64,000 bases of DNA from NCBI GenBank assembly GCA_026874595.1, contig CM049310.1:81266556-81330555 (forward strand), given 5' to 3'. This stretch comes from Sipunculus nudus (lineage: Eukaryota > Annelida > Sipuncula > Golfingiida > Sipunculidae). The position numbers were made by a program, and so were the translations under genes. The notes beneath the pieces are model-generated. The model was not told the origin of the DNA. It searched no databases and worked only from the letters and a program-made list of their open reading frames with translations. Positions 1 to 11,023 of the stretch are shown here, one piece after another (position 1 is the first letter of the stretch; every line of letters begins with the position of its first letter).

Positions 1-526
1 GCAATGTAGCAGCAAACTATGGCCAAATCTTTATCTTCATTAATTAAAGTACCATCAGTAATCAATATGATGATATCTGCATACTTTATAATATTCTTTA
101 TCATACCACTTAATTTCTGTTCCACGTAAACTAAGATCCCTCTTCTCCCTATACTCTTCCAGATTATTCCATAACCATAGTACCCATAGAATGCATCAGA
201 AAATTCATCATCCCTGGTTGCCCATGTCTCAGTGATACATACAATACTGTGATTATTTATCAAATCTTTAACTTCTCTGATTTAATTTTGTTCTTAAGTC
301 CATGTGCATTCCATGTTGCTAGTGTTATTACATCTATTTGACAGTTTTCATCATCATCAGGACTATTAATACAATTAGTATGTGTATTATATTCACTTCT
401 TACCTGTACATGATGTGCTGTCTTATCCTCTATGTTAGTAAGTGCAGTTGGAGTTTTGGGGTTATTTTCTGTTAGCTGAACATTCTGTTCCTCATTATCT
501 GCAATATAATCATCACATGTCATCAA
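1..526 (-). pseudogene. Non-LTR retrotransposon endonuclease (EEP) fragment
   Basis: On the minus strand, a frame from 526 to 260 ends in a motif of the LATWNAHGLKNK type, the first catalytic motif of exonuclease-endonuclease-phosphatase nucleases. It stops at 260. A second frame, shifted by one base near 270, continues to the window edge without a stop and shows ITETW (catalytic glutamate motif) and GRRGILVYV. These are the successive motifs of the apurinic-like endonuclease that nicks target DNA for LINE retrotransposition. The frameshift shows decay or a sequence error, and the reverse transcriptase would lie beyond the left edge. The LINE clade cannot be named from this piece. The domain call is secure; the element family is open. 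Confidence 0.8.
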
Positions 527-659
527 ATTATTAACATATGCTTCAAACTGATATTGACCCTTGCCTATTCCTTTCCTTTAAGATCACTTGTTGAATAATC
601 ACTTATATGTTTGATTATGAATTATCAACTTGTCATAAGACAGATATGCAAAACTTTCT

Positions 660-2422
660 TTCCTGGCTTTAATTAAAAGCTGACAATTGATACAACTTGA
701 GTGGATGGGAGGAGGAGGGGGCTGGGGGGTTGGATCTGACATACATTTTCACTGTCTTGTATATATTTCTAACGCTTGTTAAGCAATTATCCAAGTTGAT
801 TATGATGCTTGAATAGGTATATGGGATGAATGTGTGGTCATTTTAAAAATTAAATCTATTTTGCAATTTTCCTGTATAAAATGCGATGATATCATCTGAA
901 TAATTTGTCACCAGAACACTATTGGCCTTGCTGTGAAATCACCAACCAATAACCGATTCATATTTAAGTTTCTAATTATATGTATTTTCCATAAGCTTCA
1001 TTGAAAACGCTCTCTGTATCAGGAATGGATGAAAACAACCCTAAAGCTATGTTATACACTTATAAAAAAGACCTATTATTAAACAACGTGGCCTAGATGT
1101 GGACGACATGTGCACTCTTTTTTTTCTTACTTATTTGGTTGAGGTAACCGCCTTCATTTTAATGATTGCTTCACCAGGTACCATGAAAATCTACAGAATT
1201 CCATTCCCAGTTGTTTCGGACTTCGTGACAAGGTGGAGACACATGATTATCCTGGCTTCAATCAGGTTCTGTGTACCGCACCTGCAAATCCTGAGTGTGT
1301 GTGTGTCTGTGTGTGTTACACAGAGGAAGGCCAGAAACAGGACTGTTTGGCACAGACTCCTTATTAAGCCTGCAGAGCGCTGACCCTTGGTGGGGACATA
1401 CCTTGAAAAATCTCATCGCGCCTCGGCTGACATTCGAAATCATGATCTCTTGGCTTTGAGAGCTGTGCTCTGCACCATTAAAGGCGGTGGGTAGGCCTAT
1501 TCCTTATATACTGCAGCCGCCTCTTAAAGCTTCCTTAAATCCCGTGATTGTGAAGATATGACATTAATGGATGTAGTTTATGTTTAGCATAGTGTATAGG
1601 ATATGAGCGGATTATCACGAGATAATGACGATTACACTTTCAGATGAGCGAAAAGAGCTTAATCAGTAACCCAGATGGAGGACGGACCAAGAATTTTTGG
1701 TAAAAAAAGAGCTGGGAGTCCAACAGAGGAAGGCTAAAGTAAAGATTTATGTACGGAATGCGGCATGTGGAACATAAATTATAAATAAACTTTAAACATA
1801 AATTTTATGTTACACTTAAATTAAAGATTGGTAATTTGAACAATATCAATTCTTTTGTATATCTGCCATTAATGCCTGAGGAATTTCCATATGTTTGATC
1901 TTCTCTTAACTCCACGTGCAATTTCAAAGATTTTTATGTGCAGATCTATATTAAGTAATTGATATGATGATGTTATGTACAATGCACATTGTGTACGTGG
2001 TGACTGTATGGCAAATCGCGAAAATTGAACCAAAGTGAAACACTGGAGTCATAATCGCGAATATTTAACCTTGCAAATATAAAAGCAAACAGAAATTATG
2101 TACAACGTCCGGCTTGTGTCTCAGAAGTAACGGGTTGGAATTCACATCCAGGCCTATTTCTATTTTCAACAGGTACATACATACATATAATACCTTTTTC
2201 TACACATAATTTGATTCAATATTCAGCTTAAATATATCATTTATTTTATATATAAAATATGTAATATATTATTATAATAGGTTATATTCATTTCTATTTT
2301 CACCCGATATATACAAACGTATAATATATGTTAAAAGACATTATTTGATTTAAAATTCTGCTTTAAACATATAATTTATTATTTGTGTAATATATGTAAT
2401 ATATAATTATGCTATATTAATT

Positions 2423-2456
<34 letters not shown>
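660..2456 (+). repeat. Unit 0: right end of a partial tandem unit
   Basis: This stretch matches in order the ends of units 2 and 3 (29,320-30,710 and 39,660-41,298). Shared blocks are a G-rich run followed by a TTTTCACTG segment, a GT-containing SINE, a block with AACGTCTGACTTGTGT-like sequence, and an AT-rich run leading to a GA microsatellite. It is therefore the last part of a further copy of the array unit whose left part is replaced by the LINE fragment. It is more diverged than the other copies. I see no gene in it. The left boundary (about 660) was placed by eye. Confidence 0.7.
1215..1500 (-). repeat. SINE-A copy, unit 0 (tRNA-related)
   Basis: Read on the minus strand, the right end carries a tRNA-like promoter: a TGGTNCAGAGCACAGCTCTC-type A-box region followed about 35 bases on by a TTCGAATG B-box core near 1,431-1,440. 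A short GT run and a conserved body lie downstream. Equivalent copies stand at 13,590-13,870, 29,775-30,065 and 40,190-40,465. This copy has a B box more diverged from GGTTCGANNCC than the unit 3 copy. The open frames on both strands here are by-products of the repeat. Confidence 0.55.

Positions 2457-2495
<39 letters not shown>
2427..2495. repeat. (AT)n-(GA)n microsatellite at start of unit 1
   Basis: A perfect AT run ending near 2,453 is followed by a GA run to 2,495. The same AT-then-GA arrangement, of different lengths, opens the X and Y modules of other units (4,580, 14,500, 22,430, 30,711, 41,299), so it makes a useful unit boundary marker. Confidence 0.9.
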
Positions 2496-2496
<1 letters not shown>

Positions 2497-2497
<1 letters not shown>

Positions 2498-4340
2498 GAA
2501 GTACATGCACGCGACCTATGTCGATTATCATGGACCCGGGAGATTAAGTCACCAACAAACCACAAAAAGCTAGTTGCAAAAACAGCTCAATGACAAACAG
2601 CAAACAGAAAGTTCCTATTATAAGTTCCTCAGTAAGTATAATGGAGCTAAAAGATTCATATGACTATTCATTTTATACTGTCACGTTTATTTTTTGGCTC
2701 CGTATGTATTGATTCGGTAAACTGTAAATATAAGTGGGACAGAGAATAGATATATTCAGAGATAGAGTCGAGAATATTGATCGATATTGCATGACTGACG
2801 TCGTTACACGTAACAACATGTCTGCGGAGGGATCGTAGTGTGTGCTAGCTAAGGAACCTGCTCGTGTACCTGTGATTATAAAAAGCTCCCATGGACTGGC
2901 TAGCAGTACCCCTTTCATAGGAACAAGGAGAGATTGTATATAGGACTGTTTTCAGAACTAGTAAGAGCCGGCCAGCAACACAGATGCTCCATGCACAGCT
3001 TGGCTTGCTCAAAGCCTGTTATGTCTGTTCCAGGAAAACTATCGATCGAGGTCCTTACAGATCGTATAAAAACTGAGTGAACCAATAAACAGTGGATTTG
3101 TCACTGTTCTGTGTGCACATTGAGCGTCATGACACCAAAGTGAATAAACTTATCAGTATGAGAAACAATACAGGCGGGAACACTTGCTTACATCACTGAA
3201 CCAAGAGGGACACACGACAGGTGAGATAGATGCTTACACCTGGCACAGATCTGTATTTGCTTTTCAGTCGCATGGAAATAACATTTAACCCACACTCTGT
3301 TTACCTAATCAAGTAGGCTTACATTAATTTTAAATATACCGAAGTATAATAAATCTGGATGTATTTAGGGATCAGCTCCTATACACCAGCGTAGCTGGAT
3401 TACACATGCACTAACATGCAATGAGTCTTGAATAAACAGGTAGGTTTTAATTATAGTGATGCATGGCAAGGTGCTTTACTCGCAACTTGAACGATCAATA
3501 TGAATTATACTAATATGTATTGAAAAAATGCTGATTGAGAAAAAGATGAAGTGCGTTTTGTATAACATGGCCCGTCTATTGATATCTATGTAGCTGTCAA
3601 CATGTGCCTGGGAGCCTTTGTGATGGGCTTGCATGAGAAACAAGGCGCATGCACTGAGGTCACAGTAAATGTGTAGTAGATAAGAGCGTATACATTTATA
3701 TCTCTCAGTGTTATTGACCTTTGACTCTTCCCGAAAAACCTGTGCCTAGTATAGTCCGCTGATGTTTAAAATCTTACCTGTAGTAACATATTTGCAACTC
3801 ATATTTATTTTTGACCTTACACTTGCTTAATTTCAAGCATCTCGGCACAGGTGCTTGAATCCGTCTTGGTACAAATGTTACGTTAAGGAGTGTCAAGTCA
3901 ACTCATAAATCATTCAACTACCCTTTACAGTGCACTAAGACGGTAAATAATGCTTGCCAGTAACTGGTTTATATCGAAAGGCACAAGGCCGGAAGAGCAT
4001 TGCATCCATAAAGAGTAGATCCGCATAGAAATTGTATAATTTTGTAATTGTCTATAAACCAGATATATGTAAACTGGTACGAAGCATAATTTGTAAAAGT
4101 CGAATCACAAGGTGACAAAATAAGTTGTGCGGATCTACTATTAATGGATGATATTTTAAGTTGTATTAATAGCTTGTGTGCCTTTCTATATAAAAAAAGG
4201 AGTTTAGCAAGCATTATTTATCGGTTTGGTGGAAAGTAACGGGCAGGCGAATGTTCATTTAGTTGACTGAAAGGTGCTTAAAATCGATATTTATACAAAT
4301 AGGAATTCAAGCGTCTCTGACACAGCCTGTCTGGGCTATC
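2497..4340 (+). repeat. X1 module with promoter-like region
   Basis: The module starts after the GA run with a CACGCGACC block, continues through a TGACGTCG element near 2,797, a TATAAAA box at 3,065-3,071 and a 47-bp GT...AG stretch (3,221-3,267) with donor CAG/GTGAGA and acceptor TTTTCAG. It ends with a TAACTGGTTTATATCG block near 3,960. The same order recurs in X2, X3 and X4 and, more diverged, in the Y modules. The 27-bp minisatellite that follows in X2-X4 is deleted here. Whether it drives transcription is inference. Confidence 0.6.
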
Positions 4341-5120
4341 CTATTTCAGTGATATATTCCCATCAGTCCACTTTTCTTGTGAAACTCGGTGTGAAACTCT
4401 CAGTTGTAACTCCATGTAACTTTAACGCGTTTAACATTCAGTAAATCATGCCCTACTTTATATATATATATTATTTGATTTGAGTTCTTACTATATCTTT
4501 TGTTATATGGATTATATATTTAATATATAGTTATATATGTTATATTTTGTCATAATATATATGCAAATAAATACATATGAAAGAGAGAGAAAGAGCGACA
4601 GAAACATAGAGAGATTAGCAGGAAGTAAAGGCACGCGACCAATGTCGAGTATCATATAACCCGGGAGATTAAGTCACAAAACAAACCACAAAAAGCCAGT
4701 TACAATAACAGTTTTCGACAAACCATAAAGAGTAAGTTCCTCTTAGAAGTTGTTGGTTAAGTATAATGGAGCTAGATTCATATGACGATTCATATCACAA
4801 GGTAGCTTTTTTTTTACTCGGTATGTATTGATTCAGTGAATTATAAATAAAAATGGGACAGGGAATAGGTGTGTACATAGAGGGAGTTGATAATATTGAT
4901 CGATTTTGCGTGACTGATGTCGTTACACGTAACAACAAGTCTGCCAAGGAAACGTTATGTTTGCTAGGGAACCTTGTCGTGTACTTGTGATTATAAACAG
5001 CTGTCTACGGACCGGCTAACAGTACCACTAACATAAGAACAAGGCACGTTATCAGACATAAGGCGAGCCGGCCAGCAATACTGTTTTATTCGGTGGAGAG
5101 ACTATGTACAGATATAGGTA

Positions 5121-5958
5121 TTGTTATGGGTTCATAACTGAAATGAGATTTCAGTTATGGGGATCCTCTTATGGAAAAGCGTAGCAGGGGTATATTGGGA
5201 TATTTGCAAAATAAACAGAGAAAATGGAGGCAATTTAGCAAATTTCTTACCAATAATGGCTAATAAACTGTTCTGGAGTTAAAATAAATTATGTAGAAGT
5301 GCCCTTATAGGAAAATTGTTAAGATTTCAACTCCTGTGGTTTTTTTAGCCTGCCATGCGGTCATGTTTATCTTTTGTCACATGACCCTGTCCTTGACCTT
5401 ATTGATATGAGAAAAGTTGTCCTCTGATTATTGTTCCAAATAAATTATAGTAAATATTGTTTCCATAACTTCCATAGGCAAATTTGTTAAAACCTTAAAT
5501 GATATAGCCATAAACTTATAAAGGACTTATTGAAGCCATATATTATCATTTACTCATAAGTATTATTCATGAAATAAGATTTTTTAATAGATTTATTAGC
5601 AATAAATTACTCTGGTACACCAGAGGTCAGGTCACAGGTCAGGTCATGGGTGACCAGAGTTCATGCCTCGGCAACATGGCTGTGTCAGTGATGGTCTTCT
5701 GCTCTTCTCTTCATGATAAAATGCTGTTATATCATATAAAACATAAACAGGAGACTCCACATGTATGAAAACTGATATATAAAGGATATATAGGTAGAGT
5801 GAACATAGTTTAAGCTGCATCTTATTCTTAATTACTCTTTTATTCTTTCCTTCTGATACATCAGAAGGACCGCTACGATATTTCGTAAGAACATACTCAA
5901 GGCTGAGTATGGAGCCCGGGTCACCTGGTGTGTAATTCTCAGCCTTGCACCAAGGCAA
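5121..5958. mobile_element. 838-bp 'E' element insertion in Y1 with 9-bp target duplication
   Basis: Y2 (22,950) and Y3 read straight through ACAGATATAGGTAGAGCC. In Y1 this site is split, and ATATAGGTA occurs on both sides (5,112-5,120 and 5,959-5,967), a clean 9-bp target-site duplication. The inserted sequence is a relative of a block in each tail (8,981-9,791; 25,437-26,264; 35,551-36,379; truncated at 46,480-46,660), so it belongs to a repeat family. No clear terminal inverted repeats or coding capacity are visible. A 9-bp duplication fits Mutator-like elements, but a retroposed origin is not excluded. Confidence 0.75.
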
Positions 5959-6447
5959 ATATAGGTAGAGCCGACAGGCAACACAGATATTCCATGCAGT
6001 GCTTGGCTTGCTCCAAAGCCTGTTATGACTATGCCTGGAAAAACTATCGACCGAGGTCCTTACTGATCGTATAACACTGAGTAAATCATTTAACAGTGGA
6101 TTAGTCACTTGAGTCACTTGAGCTCCAATGCATCAAAGTGAAGAAACTTGTTAGTATTAGAAACCAAACGGACACGTAGTGATGTCACTGAACCGAGAGC
6201 AATAAACGACAGGTGAGAGCAGATAGGCTTTCTCACACCTGGCACAGATCTGTATTTACTTTTCAGTCGCATCGAAATAACAGTTTATCCTGAATAATCA
6301 AGTTCGCTCACATTAATTTCAAATATCCCGAAGTATGAAATATCTGGATATATTTAGGGGTCAACTCCTGTAAACCAGCGTAGCTAGAGTACAAATGCAC
6401 CAACATGCAAAGAGTCTTTTATAAACAAAAAAAGTTTTAATCAGTGA

Positions 6448-6890
6448 TGTAGTCGAGTCCACCCCATGCGAGTCCAAGTGCAAGTCCAAGTCCAGGCCAC
6501 TCAAGTCCGAGTCCAAATCCACCTTTTTAGAGTCCGCGTCCCTTTGAAGCCAAGTACAAGTCTGAGTGCAAGTGCAATACACTTCTCCTTTTATAAAAAA
6601 AGGATTTTTAATGGATATTTTAGATTTTCATGTGTATATCATTTTTTTATATGCTCTTTACTAAAAATAACGTTCAGCTCCCGATGCCGCATTATAGTTT
6701 GGTAAATATAGTCCAATTTTGTATGCCTAATATACTTATTCTCTAGTATATGTGTCAGAACTTTTTTTCTAAGATATTAACCCAATCTGAATCTCGAGTC
6801 CGAGTACAAGTAAAAGTAAAGGTCCGAGTCCAGAACCATCGAGTCCACGTCCGAGTCTGGTAAGGTGGAGTCGAGTCCGGACTCGAGTCT
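6448..6890. repeat. GAGTCC/AAGTCC hexamer-type repeats, Y1
   Basis: Two clusters (6,448-6,560 and 6,790-6,890) of degenerate GAGTCC, AAGTCC and CGAGTC words surround a unique spacer. A 14-bp perfect palindrome, CGAGTCCGGACTCG, sits at 6,872-6,885. The same pair of clusters recurs at 23,448-23,885 and 44,300-44,825, and the first cluster alone is clear at 34,005-34,150. Open frames here (Q/V/R-rich on the plus strand, D/L/S-rich on the minus strand) arise from the repeat. Confidence 0.8.
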
Positions 6891-7374
6891 TCCATCATTG
6901 TTTTAAATGTAGTGATGTGTAGTGATGTATAGCAGGGTTCTTCAGTCACGGAGTGAACGATTAATATTAATTGTAATATGTATAGAGAAAAATACTGTTC
7001 GATAATTACGTTCGGCTCCCGATGCCGAATTAAAGTTTTGTAAATATAGTCCAACTTTGTATGCCCAATATTTTGTTGGTAGTTCAGGCATGTATACAAG
7101 TCTTTATAGTATATGTGACAGAGCTTTTTCTAAGAGGTGGACCCGGTCTGACTGATGTAGTGCTTTATGTTTCACGTAGCCAGCATATTGATACAACGAT
7201 CAACATTTGCCCGTGAGCGTAAAGGATGAGATTGCAAATGAAACAAGGCGCATGCACTGAGGTCATTGTAAATGTTAAAACCTTGTGTCTAGTTTTATAA
7301 AACCTTACCTGTCCTATTTGCAACTAATGTTTTATTTGGATCTTAAACTGGCTTTCAAGAAAATCAGCACAGGC

Positions 7375-7465
7375 CTTAAACTGGCCACTACAACTCATTC
7401 TCACGGCAACACCTGGGATCGAACCCGGTTCGCCAGCGGAGAAGACCGAGCGTTTTACCTGTCCA
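7375..7465 (-). repeat. Partial tRNA-derived SINE-B head, Y1
   Basis: A GGGATCGAACCCGG B-box complement and the following CCAGCGGAGAAGACCGAGCG match the tRNA-like part of the full SINE at 11,024-11,261, also on the minus strand. The A-box end is lost in this copy but present in the Y2 and Y3 equivalents (24,355-24,465 and 34,555-34,655). Confidence 0.65.
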
Positions 7466-8067
7466 CTGATTTTTTAAAACTAACCTGGAGTAAAATATTG
7501 GGACCTACTATTTATTTTTGATCTTATACTAGCTTTATTTTACACAACACAGTGCAGGTTTGGTACAAATGTTGGGTAAGGAATGTTCAGTCAATCCAAC
7601 AAAGCATTCATCAACCCTTTACAGAGCACTTAAACGGTAACAATGCTAACCAGTAACTGGTTAATATAGGAGGGCACAAGCAACAGCAATCCAATAAGAG
7701 TAAGTTCGCACAAAATGTCTTATCTTCTTGTAATTGGCTATAAACTGGTACCAAGTATAATTTGTAAAATCCGACTCGGAAGGTGACAAAAATCTGTGCG
7801 GATCCACTCATAATGGATGTACATGTAATTCAGATGCAAGCGAAAATTACTTTTGAGCTTTTCTAAATATAAAAGTTTTAACAAGCATTGTTTGCGCTTA
7901 ATCTCCAGTATGACTGATTTTCAAAAACCGATCCTTGAACAAAATAATATTCATAGGTGAACACTGATATTTATTTTTTACCTTGACCTATTTTTTCAAA
8001 GTCGTTAACCCCATTGTCTTTCTCCATTATTGTTTGGTTCTACCTGTGTTTACTCTAGATCTCAAAC

Positions 8068-8345
8068 CTAATATTTCATACATAGGTGAAACTGGACAAA
8101 CCTTGAGACAACGTGTCAACGGCCATAGACAAACCATTAACTCAAACAACCGCTTTGTGCCAATAGGAAAACATTTCTCTGAAAACGGACATCAGGCCTC
8201 GGACATGAAAACATGTGTTTTAATGGGTAATCTGCCAGATACACACAACAGAAGAATATGGGAACTGAAACTCATAGAACAGTTTGACTGTATAAATATG
8301 GGATTAAACAGAGATAATGGATTCCTAACCCATTACAAAGACTAA
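8068..8345 (+). pseudogene. GIY-YIG endonuclease C-terminal fragment of a Penelope-like polymerase
   Basis: The frame is open from the insertion junction to the stop. It begins inside the domain at NISYIGETGQ, which holds the YIG half of the motif; the catalytic Arg helix (TLRQRVNGHR) and the later conserved His and Glu regions follow. The nuclease would nick target DNA during integration in a complete element. The upstream codons in the same frame (from 7,983) belong to the host unit and are not part of the protein. It has no start codon of its own. Confidence 0.85.
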
Positions 8346-8617
8346 ACATAGGACTCAACTATTTTAGACTATGTACATACTTTTTTTATTTTTACACCAT
8401 TACACAACACAACAATTGAAAACTTGGAACACCCCTTGCTTTTAAGGATCAGTAACCACTTCACTGGACACCTGCTACCTGGAAATCATGATCACTAATC
8501 CACCAATCCCCTAATTCAGCCAGCACCGACACAACTTAACAATAGACCCGACAAGCTTTGCCATAATCCTGTCCAAATGAACCATACTGGGAACAGCTAC
8601 CTGAGGAACAGCTCCAT

Positions 8618-8690
8618 TTACACCTGAGGAAGGGGGCCGAGCACCCGAAAGCTTGTGTACAAGAACCCACACACAGCTAGTCTTTTTCAA
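8618..8690 (+). ncRNA. Hammerhead-ribozyme-like motif in the Penelope 3' region
   Basis: CTGAGGA (8,624-8,630) fits the CUGANGA core box and GAAA (8,647-8,650) the second box. Between them GGG and CCC can form a short stem II. After GAAA, GCTTGTGT (8,651-8,658) can pair with ACACACAGC (8,669-8,677) as stem III with one bulge, leaving CTA at 8,677-8,679 as a permitted cleavage triplet. Stem I is weak, with only a few pairs between 8,618-8,623 and 8,680-8,685. Penelope-like elements are known to carry hammerhead motifs, which supports the reading; catalytic activity of this copy is doubtful. Confidence 0.4.
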
Positions 8691-8980
8691 AAGGTGTCAA
8701 CCATTTACATTACATCTCAAACACACTGCATTTATAGCTGTTCAATGCAATGTGTACTTTGTACTCCTGAACCAATAATTATAACAGTGATCATGCAGGA
8801 GCTGTTTACAACTGTTTTTCAGTTCCCATAACGACCAGTATTAGTATAGAATGTAATATCTGATTGAGTTAATCATCAGACGGGTGCACATAGTGACATT
8901 TGAATAAGACTTTAAGAGTTCCCATGAGTGTTCCCCCCGCACCTGGTTTTTTTTTCTATAATGTTAATATAACTTTGAGG

Positions 8981-9791
8981 TTTGCATGGGTTTATACCTG
9001 AATGAGATTTCAGTTATGGGGATCCTCTTACTGAAAAGCGTAGCAATGGTACATTAGGATATTTGCAAAATAAACAGAGAAAATGGTGGCAATCAAGCAA
9101 ATTTCTTACAATAAGGGCTAATATTTTTTTCTGGAGCAAAAATAGATAATGTAGGAGGAAACTGCTTAGATTTCAACTATTGTTGATTTTCTGGAGCCTG
9201 CAATGCTGTCATGTTTATCTTTGTCACATGACCCTGACCTTGATCTTCTTGGTATGTGAAGAGTTGTCCTATGATAATGTCCCAAATAAAGTATATATTG
9301 TTTCCATAACTTCCATTTGCAAATTTGTTAAAAACTTTAAAAATATAGCTACAAACCTATAAAGGACTTATTGAAGCTATATATTTTCATTCACTTTTAA
9401 GCATTATTAATGAACTAAGATGTTTTGGGGTATATTTATTGGTAATGAACTACTCTGGTACACAAGATATCAGGTCACAGGTCAGGCCATGGGTGACTAG
9501 AGGTCATGCCTCAGCAACATGGCTGTATCAGTGATGGTCTTCCGTTCTTCTCTTCATGATAAAAGAGTCATATATGACATAACAAGGACACTCCACACGC
9601 ATGAAACTGAGAAGTAAAGGATATATAGGTAGAGTGAACATAGTTTAAGCTGCACCTTTTTCTTAACGACTCTTTTATTCTTTCCATCTGATATATAAGA
9701 AGGACCGCTACGATATTTTGTAAGAATATATTCAAGGCTGAGTATGGCCCGGGTCCCCCATTGGGTAAATCTCAGCCTTGCACCAAAGCAA
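8981..9791. repeat. 'E' family element, resident copy in unit 1 tail
   Basis: It is alignable end to end with the inserted copy at 5,121-5,958, from an ATGGGTTTATACCTGAATG-type start to a CACCAAAGCAA end. Its occurrence in every unit at the same place shows that it was in the ancestral unit. No coding frame is conserved between the copies. Confidence 0.65.
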
Positions 9792-9839
9792 ACTGTATGG
9801 CTGCTTTTCATTGTCCGCGGCGACTGTTTATGCCGCTCG

Positions 9840-10535
9840 GTACGCTCCCGAGGCAGCGGAAATCTTGCGCTTCTAAAGAAGCAACTGATTTTCACCCTGC
9901 CAGCTTTGACCGTTTATGATATGTGACCGTTTAGACACCATGTGGCGGTTCATTGTCCGCTGAAAAAAAAACGTGCGTATGATGTGACAGGCAGCCAACC
10001 AGATGCCAATAAACAGGCACCCTGGCTCCGCCCATAGCTGCGCTTCAAGCGCCGCTTGATGATGGTTAACGGTCGAATTTTAATTGCTCCCTCTGTATTC
10101 TCGCTTCATCGACCGATTCGATTATGACATTATGACTATGTTAGTGTAGCCATGTATCTGTTGTCTGCAGAACTGAAACCAGGCAGCGAGGTGTGCACGC
10201 AGCCTTTGTTGTTACGTTTCGTTTGAATTACAACTCACCGGCCGGGCATCCTATGTTCCCAAGGCCCTTAGCAAACCGCGTCTGGGGCAATTCTCTTTGA
10301 GCCTGTGGTCTGTTCAAACGTTACCGGGGCGATGAGCTGTCACTCTAAACGAATTGAACATGATTGGCTACGTGTATTCATCGCTTGGCCGTGTCTTCCA
10401 GCACAAGGTCTCATCTGATTGTACAAAAATACAGTGCTCCCCTCTGGTGTAGCAATTCAGGATACGAGGTCATAACAAACAGCGCTTACGGTATAGGGAA
10501 TAGGCCTATAGTTAAAGCGCTGTGTAAAGAGGGTA
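9840..10535. mobile_element. 696-bp insertion with 8-bp target duplication (hAT-like candidate)
   Basis: The 8-mer GCCGCTCG flanks the insert at 9,832-9,839 and 10,536-10,543. Units 2 (26,304-26,311) and 3 (near 36,419) have a single copy and no insert. An exact 8-bp duplication is typical of hAT and P superfamily DNA transposons. The ends share only a short inverted match (TACGCTC on the left, TACCCTC read inward on the right), so terminal inverted repeats are weak. It encodes no transposase; a non-autonomous derivative is most likely. Confidence 0.7.
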
Positions 10536-11023
10536 GCCGCTCGGCAAAAGTACTCATTTGCCTGGCGCCTAGTCCTTTTCCGTGTTTTTTGGTATGCGTT
10601 TGCTGTGCGGCAGAAGCACGCCTTGTTATCAGGTCAAACGTCAACAACTGATATTCCAATTGCAACGGCACATCAAACTATAATCACAATTCAGCCTGGG
10701 TGCGATCTTATGCCACACTTTACTGGCCCTGTTTCTTAAACTGGTCATACAGACCGGGTTCTATATGTTTAATATGTTCCTCAAGATTTACAAGTTCTCG
10801 ACATTGTTGTCAGGTAAACACATGGCCTTCCTGACATTGCTGGACAGAGACACGAGACCAGCGCGGGTATGGGAAAACTATACAAGTGATGTAATTTGAA
10901 GGCGAAATCCTCATTTGACCGGCGCAGAAACCGAGCACTGCATTTTTACTTGTATTTTTGCCGCGCGGTTTCCTCAAAACAAAACACTCAGTTTAAAATC
11001 AGGAAATATATCTACTCACTTAA

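Larger units (their letters stand above)
4575..7960 (+). repeat. Y1 module
   Basis: Y1 is homologous to X1 from its GA-rich start (4,575) through the CACGCGACC block and the TATGACGATTCATAT block to the GT...AG segment near 6,210-6,270. Its TATA-like position reads TATAACAC (about 6,070) rather than TATAAAA. GAGTCC-type repeats (6,448-6,560 and 6,790-6,890) and two copies of a block containing TCAGCTCCCGATGCCG-like sequence follow. An 838-bp insertion interrupts it at 5,121. Minus-strand frames here (for example 5,644-6,117) overlap the inserted element and the module and look fortuitous. Confidence 0.7.
8068..8713 (+). mobile_element. 5'-truncated Penelope-like element (GIY-YIG end) insertion
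   Basis: Units 2 and 3 have an unbroken site here (near 25,170 and 35,360). In unit 1 the 9-bp ATCTCAAAC is repeated on both sides (8,059-8,067 and 8,714-8,722). The first about 275 bases encode the C-terminal part of a GIY-YIG nuclease, with YIGETGQTLRQRVNGH followed by a conserved HFSENGH and a WELKLIEQF helix, ending at a stop at 8,345. A roughly 370-bp 3' region follows. A GIY-YIG domain fused downstream of reverse transcriptase is the hallmark of Penelope-like retroelements. The RT is lost by 5' truncation, so the copy is dead on arrival. Confidence 0.85.

Noticed and set aside
5644-6117. 157-codon minus-strand gene
   Set aside because: It spans the junction of the private E insertion and Y1, so its full length exists only in this copy, and it has no domain.
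2497-7960. X and Y modules as the two LTRs of one retroelement
   Set aside because: Homology covers most of both modules including the region between them, there are no TG...CA ends, no primer site and no pol between them; tandem duplication fits better.
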